A stretch of DNA of 7,000 bases from an uncultured Collinsella sp. (GTDB taxonomy: Bacteria; Actinomycetota; Coriobacteriia; Coriobacteriales; Coriobacteriaceae): assembly GCA_902494135.1 (NCBI GenBank), contig CABUSE010000068.1:1-7000 (forward strand). Reading direction: 5' to 3'. Positions 1 to 5,860 of this stretch are shown here, piece after piece (the stretch's first letter is position 1; the number at the start of each line of letters is the position of its first letter). Below the pieces are notes generated by a model that ran no database searches, was not told the DNA's origin, and worked only from the letters and a program-made list of their open reading frames with translations. Made by a program: the position numbers and the translations under genes.

Positions 1-212
1 CCTCCGAGATCGACTGGTCCGACGTGTCGCAGGGTTTCCCGGCGTTCATGATTGTCGCCGGCGTGCCCTTCACCTACTCCATCTCTGCCGGCATTGGCCT
101 GGGCTTTATCGCCTACGTGGTCGTCGCGCTCTTTAAGGGCGAGGCCTCCAAGATCAAGCCGCTCATGTGGATCGCAGCCCTCGCCTTCCTCGTCTACTTC
201 TTCGTGGCGTAA
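1..212 (+). CDS. AzgA-type (NCS2) purine permease, C-terminal fragment
   Basis: This is the last 69 or so residues of a membrane transporter whose start lies outside the window. Reading frame 3 runs from the window edge to a TAA at 210-212. The tail shows the AzgA/NCS2 C-terminal pattern: IDWSD, then a PAF...PFTYSIS-GIGLGFIAY hydrophobic stretch, a short charged loop (KGEASKIKP) and a final membrane segment ending LVYFFVA. Members of this family import adenine, guanine or hypoxanthine by proton symport at the cytoplasmic membrane. The substrate cannot be read from this tail. A strong terminator follows 27 bp later, so this is the last gene of its transcript. Family assignment is from recognised sequence pattern; which purine it moves is unknown. 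Confidence 0.85.
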   Translation, partial: SEIDWSDVSQGFPAFMIVAGVPFTYSISAGIGLGFIAYVVVALFKGEASKIKPLMWIAALAFLVYFFVA

Positions 213-239
213 CGGCATAGTCTGCTAAAGCAAAACAAC

Positions 240-280
240 AAGGCGCGGAATCGCATCGAGCGGCTCCGCGCCTTTCTTTT
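240..280 (+). terminator. Intrinsic terminator after the purine permease gene
   Basis: A perfect 10-bp GC-rich stem (240-249 AAGGCGCGGA pairing with 265-274 TCCGCGCCTT) closes a 15-nt loop and is followed by the T-rich run TTCTTTT ending at 280. It ends the permease transcript and isolates the hydrolase gene downstream. Confidence 0.9.
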
Positions 281-308
281 AGCGTCTGCCCCCGTGTCAG
301 CGTGCGAC

Positions 309-325
309 AATTGAGGCTGTCAATT
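309..325. promoter_or_regulatory. Small dyad in the hydrolase gene promoter region
   Basis: AATTGA-GGCTG-TCAATT is a perfect 6-bp inverted repeat with a 5-nt spacer. It lies 26 bp upstream of the TTG start of the hydrolase gene, in the 70-bp gap after the permease terminator where its promoter must lie. No convincing -35/-10 pair could be picked. The dyad could be a small operator or chance; its regulator is unknown. Confidence 0.3.
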
Positions 326-350
326 ATCACAACACTGAGAGAAGCCTGCC

Positions 351-1016
351 TTGGAAGCGCATCATAAGCAGATAACCGTTTATTCAGAGTGTGCGGAAGG
401 CGCGCCCGTCATCTATCTCCCCGTGGTTATGGGCAACGGTAGTGAAGTCTACGAGCGCTGCCGAGAGCTCGACTGCCCGCCGTTCACCCTTGTCGCCATT
501 GGAGGGCTCGATTGGAATCGCGAGCTGAGCCCCTGGGAATGCGACGGAACTATACGAGATGCCGAGCCCTTTGGCGGACAGGCTGCTGGTTTTCTTGACG
601 AGTTGTTGAAGCAGATAATCCCCCAGGCCGAATCATCGCTCCCGCAACCGCCCGCCTGGCGCGGCGTTGCCGGCTACTCGTTGGCGGGTCTTTTTGCACT
701 GTGGGCACTTTGGCAAACAGATGTCTTTGAGCGCGTGGCGAGTGCATCGGGGTCGCTGTGGTTCCCCGGCTTTATCGACTACGTGCGCGAGCGCACGATG
801 ACGGCTACGCCCGACGCCGCCTATCTGTCGCTCGGTAAAAAGGAAACCAAGACGCCCAACCGCATGATGCGGCACGTACTCGACGATACGCGCGCGATGG
901 AAAAGCTGTTTATCGAGCGCGACATCCCAACAACGCTGGAGCTCAACCCCGGCAATCATTTTGCCCAAACTGACCTGCGCATGGCGCGCGGCATCCACTG
1001 GATACTGACGCATTAA
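351..1016 (+). CDS. Alpha/beta-hydrolase, putative esterase (esterase D/IroE-like)
   Basis: The predicted protein has 221 residues and no signal peptide or membrane segment, so it is probably cytoplasmic. The nucleophile elbow GYSLAG places the catalytic serine at about residue 110, followed by the typical helix and a SASGSLWFPGF segment as in ferri-siderophore or S-formylglutathione type esterases. The motif NPGNHF supplies the likely catalytic histidine at about residue 203. The acidic member of the triad is not certain; the ETK region near residue 165 or an aspartate near 178-179 are candidates. The start is TTG at 351 with a GAGAGAAG ribosome binding site (337-344). There is no in-frame ATG or GTG until about residue 26, past the first beta strand, so the rare start is favoured. 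The gene is monocistronic, bounded by terminators on both sides. The substrate is unknown; it could be a carboxylesterase, an acyl-peptide or a siderophore ester hydrolase. Confidence 0.8.
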   Translation: MEAHHKQITVYSECAEGAPVIYLPVVMGNGSEVYERCRELDCPPFTLVAIGGLDWNRELSPWECDGTIRDAEPFGGQAAGFLDELLKQIIPQAESSLPQPPAWRGVAGYSLAGLFALWALWQTDVFERVASASGSLWFPGFIDYVRERTMTATPDAAYLSLGKKETKTPNRMMRHVLDDTRAMEKLFIERDIPTTLELNPGNHFAQTDLRMARGIHWILTH

Positions 1017-1059
1017 AAATGGCGTCCACGCGCACATACGCATGGACGCCATTTTTAAT
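1012..1059. terminator. Bidirectional intrinsic terminator between convergent genes
   Basis: A 17-bp perfect stem (1012-1028 with 1043-1059) includes the GC-rich core TGGCGTCCA/TGGACGCCA flanked by A-run and T-run arms, so it reads as hairpin plus U-tract on both strands. Three further pairs can form inside after one mismatch. The left arm overlaps the stop codon of the hydrolase gene (1014-1016), and the uracil permease gene ends at 1077 on the opposite strand. It terminates both converging transcripts. Confidence 0.93.
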
Positions 1060-1076
1060 TTGGCTGAACGCAGCTA

Positions 1077-2411
1077 CTATTCAGTAGTCTCCTCAAGCTC
1101 GGAAGTATCGAACTCAAAGTCATTACCGGGCAGGATGGCGTTGAGCACAATGCCCACCAGCGAGCCCACGGCAAGGCCCGAAAGCGAAATCGTCACGCCG
1201 CCCAGCTCCAGCACGATGGCACCGGCGGTACTGTAGGCAATGCCGAGCGAAAGCACGAGCACCAAAGCCGCAACCAGCACATTGCGGTTGTTCTGGAAAT
1301 CAACCTGGTTTTCGATAAGGTTGCGAACGCCCACGGCACTGATCATGCCGTAGAGCACGAGCGACACGCCGCCGATTACACACGCCGGCATGGCGGCGAT
1401 CACGGCAGCAAACTTGGGGCAGAACGAAAGCACGATGGCGCAGCAGGCGGCAATGCGAATCACGCGCGGGTCGAACACGCGCGTCAGGGCAAGCACGCCA
1501 GTGTTCTCGCCATACGTCGTATTGGCGGGGGCGCCAAAGAGCGATGCCAAGATGGTCGCCAGGCCATCGCCGAGCAGGGTACGGTGCAGACCGGGATCGG
1601 CAATGTAATTGCGTTCGCAGGTAGAGCCAATGGCGGAGATATCGCCAATGTGCTCAATCATGGTCGCAAAGGCCAGCGGCATGATGGTGATGATGGCCGT
1701 CGTGGCAAGACCGCTATCGAGCTGCGGTCCAAAGAGCGCAAACACGGTGTTGTCCCACACGACGGGCAAGCCAACCCAGGGGGCGGCTGCGACGCCAGAG
1801 AAGTCGACCTCACCCAACGCGGCCGCAACGGCATAGCTCACCACGACGCCCAGCAGAATCGGCACGATCTTAACCATGCCGCGGCCCCAAATATTGCAGA
1901 TGACGATCACGGCCACAGCGACAACGGCAACAAGCCAGTTGGTCTGGCAGTTGGCGATAGCAGAGCTTGCCAAGATCAGGCCGATGGAAATGACGATGGG
2001 GCCGGTCACCACCGGCGGGAAGAAGTGCATGACACGCTTGGCGCCAAATGCGCGGAACAGCGCTGCCAGCACCGGATAGAGCAGGCCGGCGCAGACAACG
2101 CCCAGGCAAGCGTAGGGCAAAAGCTCGGCCTCGCCGTTGGGCGCAACGGCGGCATAACCCGCGATAAAGGCAAACGACGAGCCCAGGAACGCGGGCACCT
2201 TACCGCGCGATAGAAAATGAAACAGCAGCGTGCCGATGCCGGCGAACAGAAGCGTCGTCGAAACGGAAAGGCCGGTGAGCACGGGCACGAGCACCGTGGC
2301 TCCGAACATCGCAAACATGTGTTGCAAACCCAACACAAACATGCGCGGGCGGCCGAGCGACGATGCATCGTAGATGGCATCGGTGACGGCGGGCGTCGAA
2401 GACCGGGACAT
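1077..2411 (-). CDS. uraA: Uracil permease (NCS2 family, UraA-type)
   Basis: This is a 444-residue polytopic membrane protein, close to the roughly 430 residues of E. coli UraA, that imports uracil by proton symport. Visible family signatures are LGLQHMFAMFGATVLVPVLTG near residue 27, KVPAFLGSSFAFI near residue 71 (the TM3 half-helix segment), MIEHIGD with Glu253, and TTYGENTGVLA with Glu302. The last two correspond to the uracil-binding glutamates Glu241 and Glu290 of E. coli UraA. The C-terminus is acidic and cytosolic (FEFDTSELEETTE). The start is ATG at 2411, preceded by the ribosome binding site GAAAGGA. An open frame upstream to 2639 overlaps the metE-like gene and has no family homology, so it is excluded. 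The gene lies 125 bp downstream of the metE-like gene on the same strand and has a plausible -10 element of its own. Expression together with metE by readthrough is also possible. Confidence 0.93.
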   Translation of the reverse strand: MSRSSTPAVTDAIYDASSLGRPRMFVLGLQHMFAMFGATVLVPVLTGLSVSTTLLFAGIGTLLFHFLSRGKVPAFLGSSFAFIAGYAAVAPNGEAELLPYACLGVVCAGLLYPVLAALFRAFGAKRVMHFFPPVVTGPIVISIGLILASSAIANCQTNWLVAVVAVAVIVICNIWGRGMVKIVPILLGVVVSYAVAAALGEVDFSGVAAAPWVGLPVVWDNTVFALFGPQLDSGLATTAIITIMPLAFATMIEHIGDISAIGSTCERNYIADPGLHRTLLGDGLATILASLFGAPANTTYGENTGVLALTRVFDPRVIRIAACCAIVLSFCPKFAAVIAAMPACVIGGVSLVLYGMISAVGVRNLIENQVDFQNNRNVLVAALVLVLSLGIAYSTAGAIVLELGGVTISLSGLAVGSLVGIVLNAILPGNDFEFDTSELEETTE

Positions 2412-2483
2412 GAGAGTCCTTTCAAAAAATGGAAGGGCGATCAGGCATATCGGATAACCTGCCCGAACGATACGATCCGAACC

Positions 2484-2489
2484 ATTGTA
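2484..2489 (-). promoter_or_regulatory. Candidate -10 element for the uracil permease gene
   Basis: The minus strand reads TACAAT, about 72 bp upstream of the uraA ATG, in the 125-bp gap after the metE-like gene. No good -35 hexamer is seen at 16-18 bp. The same TACAATGGTT string occurs in the promoter region of the HAD gene (minus strand, near 5667-5676), which slightly supports a real sigma-A type -10. No PyrR-binding element or uracil-responsive attenuator was recognised in this leader. Confidence 0.4.
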
Positions 2490-2526
2490 CGCGATACGCA
2501 ATGCCTCGCACGCGCCGCCACCTGCA

Positions 2527-2538
2527 AACGCTAGCGTT
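2527..2538. repeat. 12-bp perfect palindrome at the metE-like stop codon
   Basis: AACGCTAGCGTT is perfectly self-complementary and overlaps the TAA stop of the metE-like gene (2537-2539). There is no loop and no T-tract, so it is not an intrinsic terminator. It could be a protein-binding site or chance. Confidence 0.35.
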
Positions 2539-3670
2539 ACTTCCAAACGCGCTCGGCAATGCGCTTGACCAGCGCGATCTTCGCCCATTGCTCGTCCTCG
2601 GTCAGCTTGTTGCCAATCTCGCAGCTGGCAAAGCCGCACTGGGGCGACAGGTACAGATTCTCGAGCGGCACGTACTTAGCGGCTTCGCGGATGCGCTCGA
2701 CGATAACATCCTCGTTCTCGAGCTCTGCCGCCTTGGTGGTTACCAAGCCCAGCACGACCTTCTTGCCGGGAGCGACGTACTTGAGCGGCTCAAAGCCGCC
2801 GGCGCGCGGCGTGTCGAACTCCAGATAGAACGCATCGACATTCTCATGTGCGAACAGATACGGAGCGATAGGGTCGTAGCCGCCTTCAAAAGCGTAGGTG
2901 GAGTGGTAGTTGCCGCGGCACACGTGCGTGTTGATGACCAAATCGTCGGGCTTGCCCTCGATGGCGGCGTTGTTGAGCGCCACGCCCAGCTCGCTTACCT
3001 TTTGCAGGTCGACCGGGCTCATGCCGGTTTTGGCGACAAAATCGGTATCGCAGTAGATGCCCCAGGTGCAGTCATCAAACTGGATGTTGCGGCAGCCTGC
3101 TGCGTACAGGTCGGCGATCACCGTGCGATAAGCGGCTGCAATGGCGTCGGCAAGTTCCTCATCGGTCTTATAGACAGCGCGCAGGCTCTCCTGCTGGCCA
3201 TCGCAGCGATCGAGCGTGACCTCAGAGAACGTCTGGATCGGCGCCGGAATGGTCTGGCGTGCGACCTGGCCCTCCTCCTCAAGCGCCTTGACGAACTTAA
3301 AATGCTCGACGAACGGGTGGTTCTCGCCGCTAATGGGACCGGTAACCACGGCGGTGTCGGCCGTCGTCTCCTCGTCATGGAACATATAACCCGTGCGTGA
3401 GGTGCGGCGCTCAATGCCGTTAAGGCCCCACATAAAATCGAGGTGCCAGTAGCTGCGGCGGAACTCGCCATCGGTGATCACCTGCAGGCCGGCGGCCTTC
3501 TGCTTGGCCACCAAATCGCGAATGGCATCGTCCTCGACGGCCTTAAGGCCGGAAGCGTCGAGTTTACCCGCGACATAGGCGGCACGGGCGTCCTTTACAG
3601 CCTGCGGACGAAGAAAGCTGCCGACGATATCGGCGCGAAACGGCGCGTTCGGTTGAATCGAAGTGCTCAT
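2537..3670 (-). CDS. Short MetE-like methionine synthase (C-terminal catalytic domain only)
   Basis: The 377-residue protein has only the catalytic (beta/alpha)8 barrel of cobalamin-independent methionine synthase, about half the length of full MetE (about 750 residues), as in the B. subtilis YxjG/YxjH group. It opens with PFRADIVGSFLRP (about residues 10-22) and has ITDGEFRRSYWHLDF near residue 65. The zinc ligands of MetE are all present: His249 and Cys251 in INTHVCRGNYH, Glu284 in FYLEFDTPRAG, and Cys345 in LSPQCGFAS. FDD at 198-200 matches the homocysteine-binding aspartate region. It should transfer a methyl group to zinc-bound homocysteine or a related thiol. The methyl donor is uncertain because the N-terminal half that helps bind folate polyglutamate is missing. 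The start is ATG at 3670 after the ribosome binding site AAAGGGAGA; an ATG six codons earlier (3688) lies upstream of that site and is rejected. The gene lies downstream of the LysR gene and is preceded by a Met-box-like dyad. Confidence 0.88.
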   Translation of the reverse strand: MSTSIQPNAPFRADIVGSFLRPQAVKDARAAYVAGKLDASGLKAVEDDAIRDLVAKQKAAGLQVITDGEFRRSYWHLDFMWGLNGIERRTSRTGYMFHDEETTADTAVVTGPISGENHPFVEHFKFVKALEEEGQVARQTIPAPIQTFSEVTLDRCDGQQESLRAVYKTDEELADAIAAAYRTVIADLYAAGCRNIQFDDCTWGIYCDTDFVAKTGMSPVDLQKVSELGVALNNAAIEGKPDDLVINTHVCRGNYHSTYAFEGGYDPIAPYLFAHENVDAFYLEFDTPRAGGFEPLKYVAPGKKVVLGLVTTKAAELENEDVIVERIREAAKYVPLENLYLSPQCGFASCEIGNKLTEDEQWAKIALVKRIAERVWK

Positions 3671-3710
3671 AGATATCTCCCTTTGCATTGGTTGCTTTAC
3701 TGGGACAGAG

Positions 3711-3724
3711 TATGAGCGCTCATA
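3711..3724. promoter_or_regulatory. 14-bp perfect palindrome in the metE-like leader
   Basis: TATGAGCGCTCATA is a perfect palindrome centred about 47 bp upstream of the metE-like start and about 20 bp downstream of the candidate -10. It could be a second operator, for a repressor acting just downstream of the transcription start, or a small leader hairpin. The binding protein is unknown. Confidence 0.45.
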
Positions 3725-3736
3725 TGACCATCGTAA

Positions 3737-3742
3737 AATATA
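3737..3742 (-). promoter_or_regulatory. Candidate -10 element for the metE-like gene
   Basis: The minus strand reads TATATT in the most AT-rich part of the window. The expected -35 position (3760-3765, minus strand TCTATA) does not match consensus and falls inside the near arm of the LysR-type dyad. That arrangement is typical of a promoter that needs an activator. The implied 5' leader is about 60 nt. Confidence 0.4.
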
Positions 3743-3756
3743 CGTTTATAACAGTT

Positions 3757-3779
3757 TGATATAGATGTTTCCTATATCA
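3757..3779. promoter_or_regulatory. LysR-type operator resembling the Met-box
   Basis: TGATATAG-N7-CTATATCA is a perfect 8-bp inverted repeat with a 7-nt spacer. Its core ATAG-N7-CTAT satisfies the general LysR-type T-N11-A rule, and the 17-bp TATAG-N7-CTATA form has the same outer arms and length as the Met-box (TATAGTTTSAAACTATA) described for MtaR/MetR in streptococci, as I recall it. It lies between the LysR gene end (3826) and the metE-like start (3670), centred about 98 bp upstream of that start. Inference: it is the binding site of the adjacent LysR regulator. Confidence 0.65.
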
Positions 3780-3825
3780 GTCTGGACTGTCATAAAGAGA
3801 CTTGAACCGTGCGGAGCACAGCAGC

Positions 3826-4722
3826 CTAGATATGCTGACGAATCGCGTCGATATAGGCCCGACCGTAGCGCGTAAGCGTCGTGTTCTTGCGCGTGATGAT
3901 GCCAATCTCCATGTACTCGTCCACGTCGAGCGGAATCGAGATAATGCCGGGGCCGTTGAGCTCGTGGCTGATCACGCCCGAGCATACCGTGTAGCCGTTG
4001 AGGCCCATGGCCAAATTGAACAACGTCGCACGGTCGCGCACGCGGATATTTTTGCGACGCTCGAACGTCGAGGTCAGCTCCTCGGAATAGTAAAACGAGT
4101 TGTAGCTGCCCTGCTCGTAGGACAGGAACGGGTAGTCTTCCAGATCCTCGAGCGTCACGCTGGAGCGGTCCGCCAGCGGATGGTCGGCGCAGACGAAGAC
4201 ATGCGGCGTGGCGCAGAAGAGTCCTTCGAACACGAGCTCGTTGGCCACCAGCATGCGCTCGATGACCTCGCGGTTATGCTCGGATAAGTACAGGATGCCC
4301 AGTTCGCTTTTCATATGCGCGACATCCTCGATAATCTCGTGAGTCTGCTCCTCGCGCAGGGTGAAGTCGTAACGCGCGGCATCGAACTCGCGGATCACGT
4401 CGACAAACGCGTTGACGGCAAAGGAATAATGCTGGCAGCTCACACTAAAGTGCGGCACCTGCTCGGATGCGCCCTTGTACTTGCCCTCGAGCAGGTCGGC
4501 CTGGTCGAGTACCTGGCGCGCATAGCCCAAGAAGGTCTCGCCTTCCTCGGACACAATGACGCCCTTGTTGGTGCGCTCAAAGATGTGCACACCCATCTCG
4601 TTTTCGAGATCGCGAATCGACGCGGTAATCGAAGGCTGCGACACAAAGAGACGGCGCGAGGCCTCGGTAATGCTGCCGCATTCGGCAACTTTGACGACAT
4701 ATCTGAGCTGCTGGAGCTTCAT
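3826..4722 (-). CDS. LysR-type transcriptional regulator (MtaR/CpsY-like)
   Basis: The 298-residue length is typical of the family. An N-terminal winged helix-turn-helix occupies about residues 1-60 (MKLQQLRYVVKVAECGSITE, then ASRRLFVSQPSITASIRDLE and FERTNKGVIVSEEG). A linker helix follows to about residue 85 (ARQVLDQADLLEGKYKG), then a periplasmic-binding-protein-like effector domain to the C-terminus (ELGILYL, FVCADHPLA, GLNGYTVCSGVI). The N-terminal wording, with YARQV..Q..LLE.KYKG, resembles MtaR/CpsY regulators of methionine supply and cell-surface functions in streptococci. Start ATG at 4722 follows AAGGAG at a 6-nt spacing; an open frame reaching 4929 overlaps the HAD gene and has no homology. 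The AAGGAG overlaps the HAD stop codon, so the two are likely one transcript. The likely target is the metE-like gene next downstream. The effector is not known; homocysteine or O-acetylserine-type ligands are used by relatives. Confidence 0.88.
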   Translation of the reverse strand: MKLQQLRYVVKVAECGSITEASRRLFVSQPSITASIRDLENEMGVHIFERTNKGVIVSEEGETFLGYARQVLDQADLLEGKYKGASEQVPHFSVSCQHYSFAVNAFVDVIREFDAARYDFTLREEQTHEIIEDVAHMKSELGILYLSEHNREVIERMLVANELVFEGLFCATPHVFVCADHPLADRSSVTLEDLEDYPFLSYEQGSYNSFYYSEELTSTFERRKNIRVRDRATLFNLAMGLNGYTVCSGVISHELNGPGIISIPLDVDEYMEIGIITRKNTTLTRYGRAYIDAIRQHI

Positions 4723-4732
4723 GGCTGTCTCC

Positions 4733-5641
4733 TTAGCTGTTCGCGAAATTCGCGTCGGCTGCACCCTCCTGACGCATAAACGGCGGCATCTCCCCCGTCG
4801 CGGCGCAGGCGGCAATCTGATGCAGAGCCCCGGCGACCGCATCATCTGCCGCGGCGCCGATATGCCAGCGCGCGGCAGCCGTGACGGCCTCATTGGCATT
4901 GGCGACTGCAACGGAGTTGGGAACGGCATCGATCATGGGCAGATCGTTATCGGAATCGCCAAATACGGCCACCTCGTCGGGCGTCAGGCCCAAGGCGCGC
5001 GCCAGCTCCAGCGCAGCGCAGCCCTTGTCCCAACCATCCGGAAGGATGTCGAACAGGCGCACTCGGTTGTTGGGAAACACAAGCGAGAGTTCCGGCACCT
5101 CAACGGCAACGCGCTCGCGTAGCTCCGCGAGCTCCTCACGCGAACGGGCACTCCAGATATTCGCCTTAAACACCGGCGCGCCATCGACGACGGGACGACA
5201 CGGGGCCTCTTCGCCTTTGAGCCACGCATTGCCGCCCGACTCCATAGCGCGACGCACACGCTCGGGATTGCTCGTCACGCAATAGGCATCGTTGCCCCAA
5301 AAGTCATCGCCCAGGCTGTAGACTTTTAGAAATGTATCGTCGGTCTCTTGCTCCAGATAGTCAGCCAAACGCATCAGAGCATCGTTGTCGATTGCGCGCG
5401 AAGCGACTACTTCGCCGTCGACAAACATCACCTGGCCGTTACAGAACGCACCGGTCGAAAAACACTCGGAACGGTTTTTGAACATCCAGCCCATCGCGGA
5501 CGGCTGACGACCCGAAACCGGCCCAAAGTGCAGACCCGCCGCCTGCATGGCATGAACACCCTCAATGGCGTAGTCGCTGGCGCCGTCATGCCCGGCTGGA
5601 ATCAGTGTATCGTCCATATCGGTCAGCACAAGTTTAATCAT
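4733..5641 (-). CDS. Cof-type HAD-superfamily phosphatase (class IIB)
   Basis: This 302-residue cytosolic hydrolase has all four HAD motifs. Motif I is DMDDT with nucleophile Asp8 and acid/base Asp10. Motif II is Ser43 in PVSGRQ. Motif III is Lys206 in DGWDKGCAA. Motif IV is GDSDND at 228-233, which coordinates magnesium. The IIB cap lies between motifs II and III (about residues 80-195). Relatives dephosphorylate sugar phosphates, flavin or pyridoxal phosphates; the substrate cannot be read from sequence. In E. coli, Cof can hydrolyse the thiamine intermediate HMP-pyrophosphate, and this gene is divergent from a TPP-controlled thiamine gene, but that link is only suggestive. The start is ATG at 5641 with GGGGGA as ribosome binding site. 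It is probably cotranscribed with the LysR gene 10 bp downstream. Confidence 0.9.
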   Translation of the reverse strand: MIKLVLTDMDDTLIPAGHDGASDYAIEGVHAMQAAGLHFGPVSGRQPSAMGWMFKNRSECFSTGAFCNGQVMFVDGEVVASRAIDNDALMRLADYLEQETDDTFLKVYSLGDDFWGNDAYCVTSNPERVRRAMESGGNAWLKGEEAPCRPVVDGAPVFKANIWSARSREELAELRERVAVEVPELSLVFPNNRVRLFDILPDGWDKGCAALELARALGLTPDEVAVFGDSDNDLPMIDAVPNSVAVANANEAVTAAARWHIGAAADDAVAGALHQIAACAATGEMPPFMRQEGAADANFANS

Positions 5642-5670
5642 AGAGTCCCCCAGTCATTTTCACCGCAACC

Positions 5671-5700
5671 ATTGTAACGGTGCGCTAGTATAGGGAACAA
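5671..5700 (-). promoter_or_regulatory. Candidate promoter for the HAD-LysR transcript
   Basis: On the minus strand, TTGTTC (5695-5700) is followed after 18 bp by TACAAT (5671-5676), about 30 bp upstream of the HAD ATG. The plus strand carries TAGTAT at 5686-5691, a possible -10 for the thiM transcript. The two divergent promoters would then overlap. Confidence 0.5.
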
Positions 5701-5708
5701 CAGATTCG

Positions 5709-5800
5709 ATGCGGGAGTGCCGGCGGTGCAAACCACAAGGCTGAGAGGGCATGGGGCCCAATCCTTTGAACCTGTCAGTTAATGCTGGCGTAGGGAGCAT
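5709..5800 (+). ncRNA. TPP riboswitch aptamer (THI element)
   Basis: The conserved TPP aptamer segments appear in order. They are GGGAGTGCC (5713-5721), GGCTGAGA (5739-5746, the pyrimidine-sensor region), TTGAACCTG (5766-5774), and TTAATGCTGGCGTAGGGA (5779-5796, the pyrophosphate-sensor side). P1 can close with ATGC (5709-5712) and GCAT (5797-5800). It lies directly upstream of thiM and is followed by an intrinsic terminator. Binding of thiamine pyrophosphate should therefore reduce thiM expression when thiamine is plentiful. Confidence 0.95.
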
Positions 5801-5811
5801 GCCGCCTTTAC

Positions 5812-5844
5812 AGGGGCGCTGTCTATGCACAGCGCCCCTTTTCT
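5812..5844 (+). terminator. Terminator of the TPP riboswitch expression platform
   Basis: A perfect 11-bp stem (5812-5822 with 5829-5839) has core GGGGCGCTGT/ACAGCGCCCC, a 6-nt loop and then TTTTCT (5839-5844). It sits 12 nt after the aptamer. A competing hairpin can be drawn: 5797-5800 (GCAT) pairs with 5825-5828 (ATGC), and 5803-5806 (CGCC) with 5815-5818 (GGCG). It uses the P1 3' strand and breaks the terminator, as expected for an antiterminator formed without ligand. Confidence 0.88.
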
Positions 5845-5860
5845 ATGCCAAGGAGGCATG
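5844..5860 (+). promoter_or_regulatory. thiM ribosome binding site within a small hairpin
   Basis: ATGCC (5845-5849) and GGCAT (5855-5859) can pair around the loop AAGGA, with an extra T-G wobble outside. The Shine-Dalgarno AAGGAGG (5850-5856), 8 nt before the GTG start at 5865, is thus partly in the loop and partly paired. The same GGCATG could instead pair with CATGCC at the aptamer edge (5798-5803). The Shine-Dalgarno is clear; a regulatory role for the hairpin is inference. Confidence 0.5.

Noticed and set aside
1584..2213. Plus-strand open frame of 209 codons opposite the uracil permease
   Set aside because: The composition is a mirror of the permease codons (His/Asp/Gln-rich, low complexity) and no ribosome binding site or family signature is seen.
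2412..2536. PyrR-type attenuator upstream of the uracil permease
   Set aside because: No PyrR binding-loop consensus or terminator/antiterminator pair could be found in this leader.
2412..2639. N-terminal extension of the uracil permease frame
   Set aside because: The added 76 residues overlap the metE-like gene and lack homology; the ATG at 2411 has a good GAAAGGA site and begins the normal UraA N-terminus.
2429..3400. Long plus-strand open frame (323 codons) antisense to the metE-like gene
   Set aside because: It lies almost wholly opposite a gene with clear MetE motifs and zinc ligands, shows no recognisable domain, and long antisense frames are expected at this GC content.
3809..3819. 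Short hairpin just after the LysR stop codon as a terminator
   Set aside because: Only 4 bp (GTGC/GCAC) with no T-tract on the relevant strand; too weak to call.
3671..3825. SAM (S-box) or cobalamin riboswitch upstream of the metE-like gene
   Set aside because: The 155-bp gap lacks the conserved S-box and B12-box segments; the visible signals are DNA dyads and an AT-rich promoter.
4723..4929. N-terminal extension of the LysR frame
   Set aside because: It overlaps the HAD gene, is Pro/Arg-rich as expected for out-of-frame GC-rich DNA, and precedes the canonical HTH start with its AAGGAG site.
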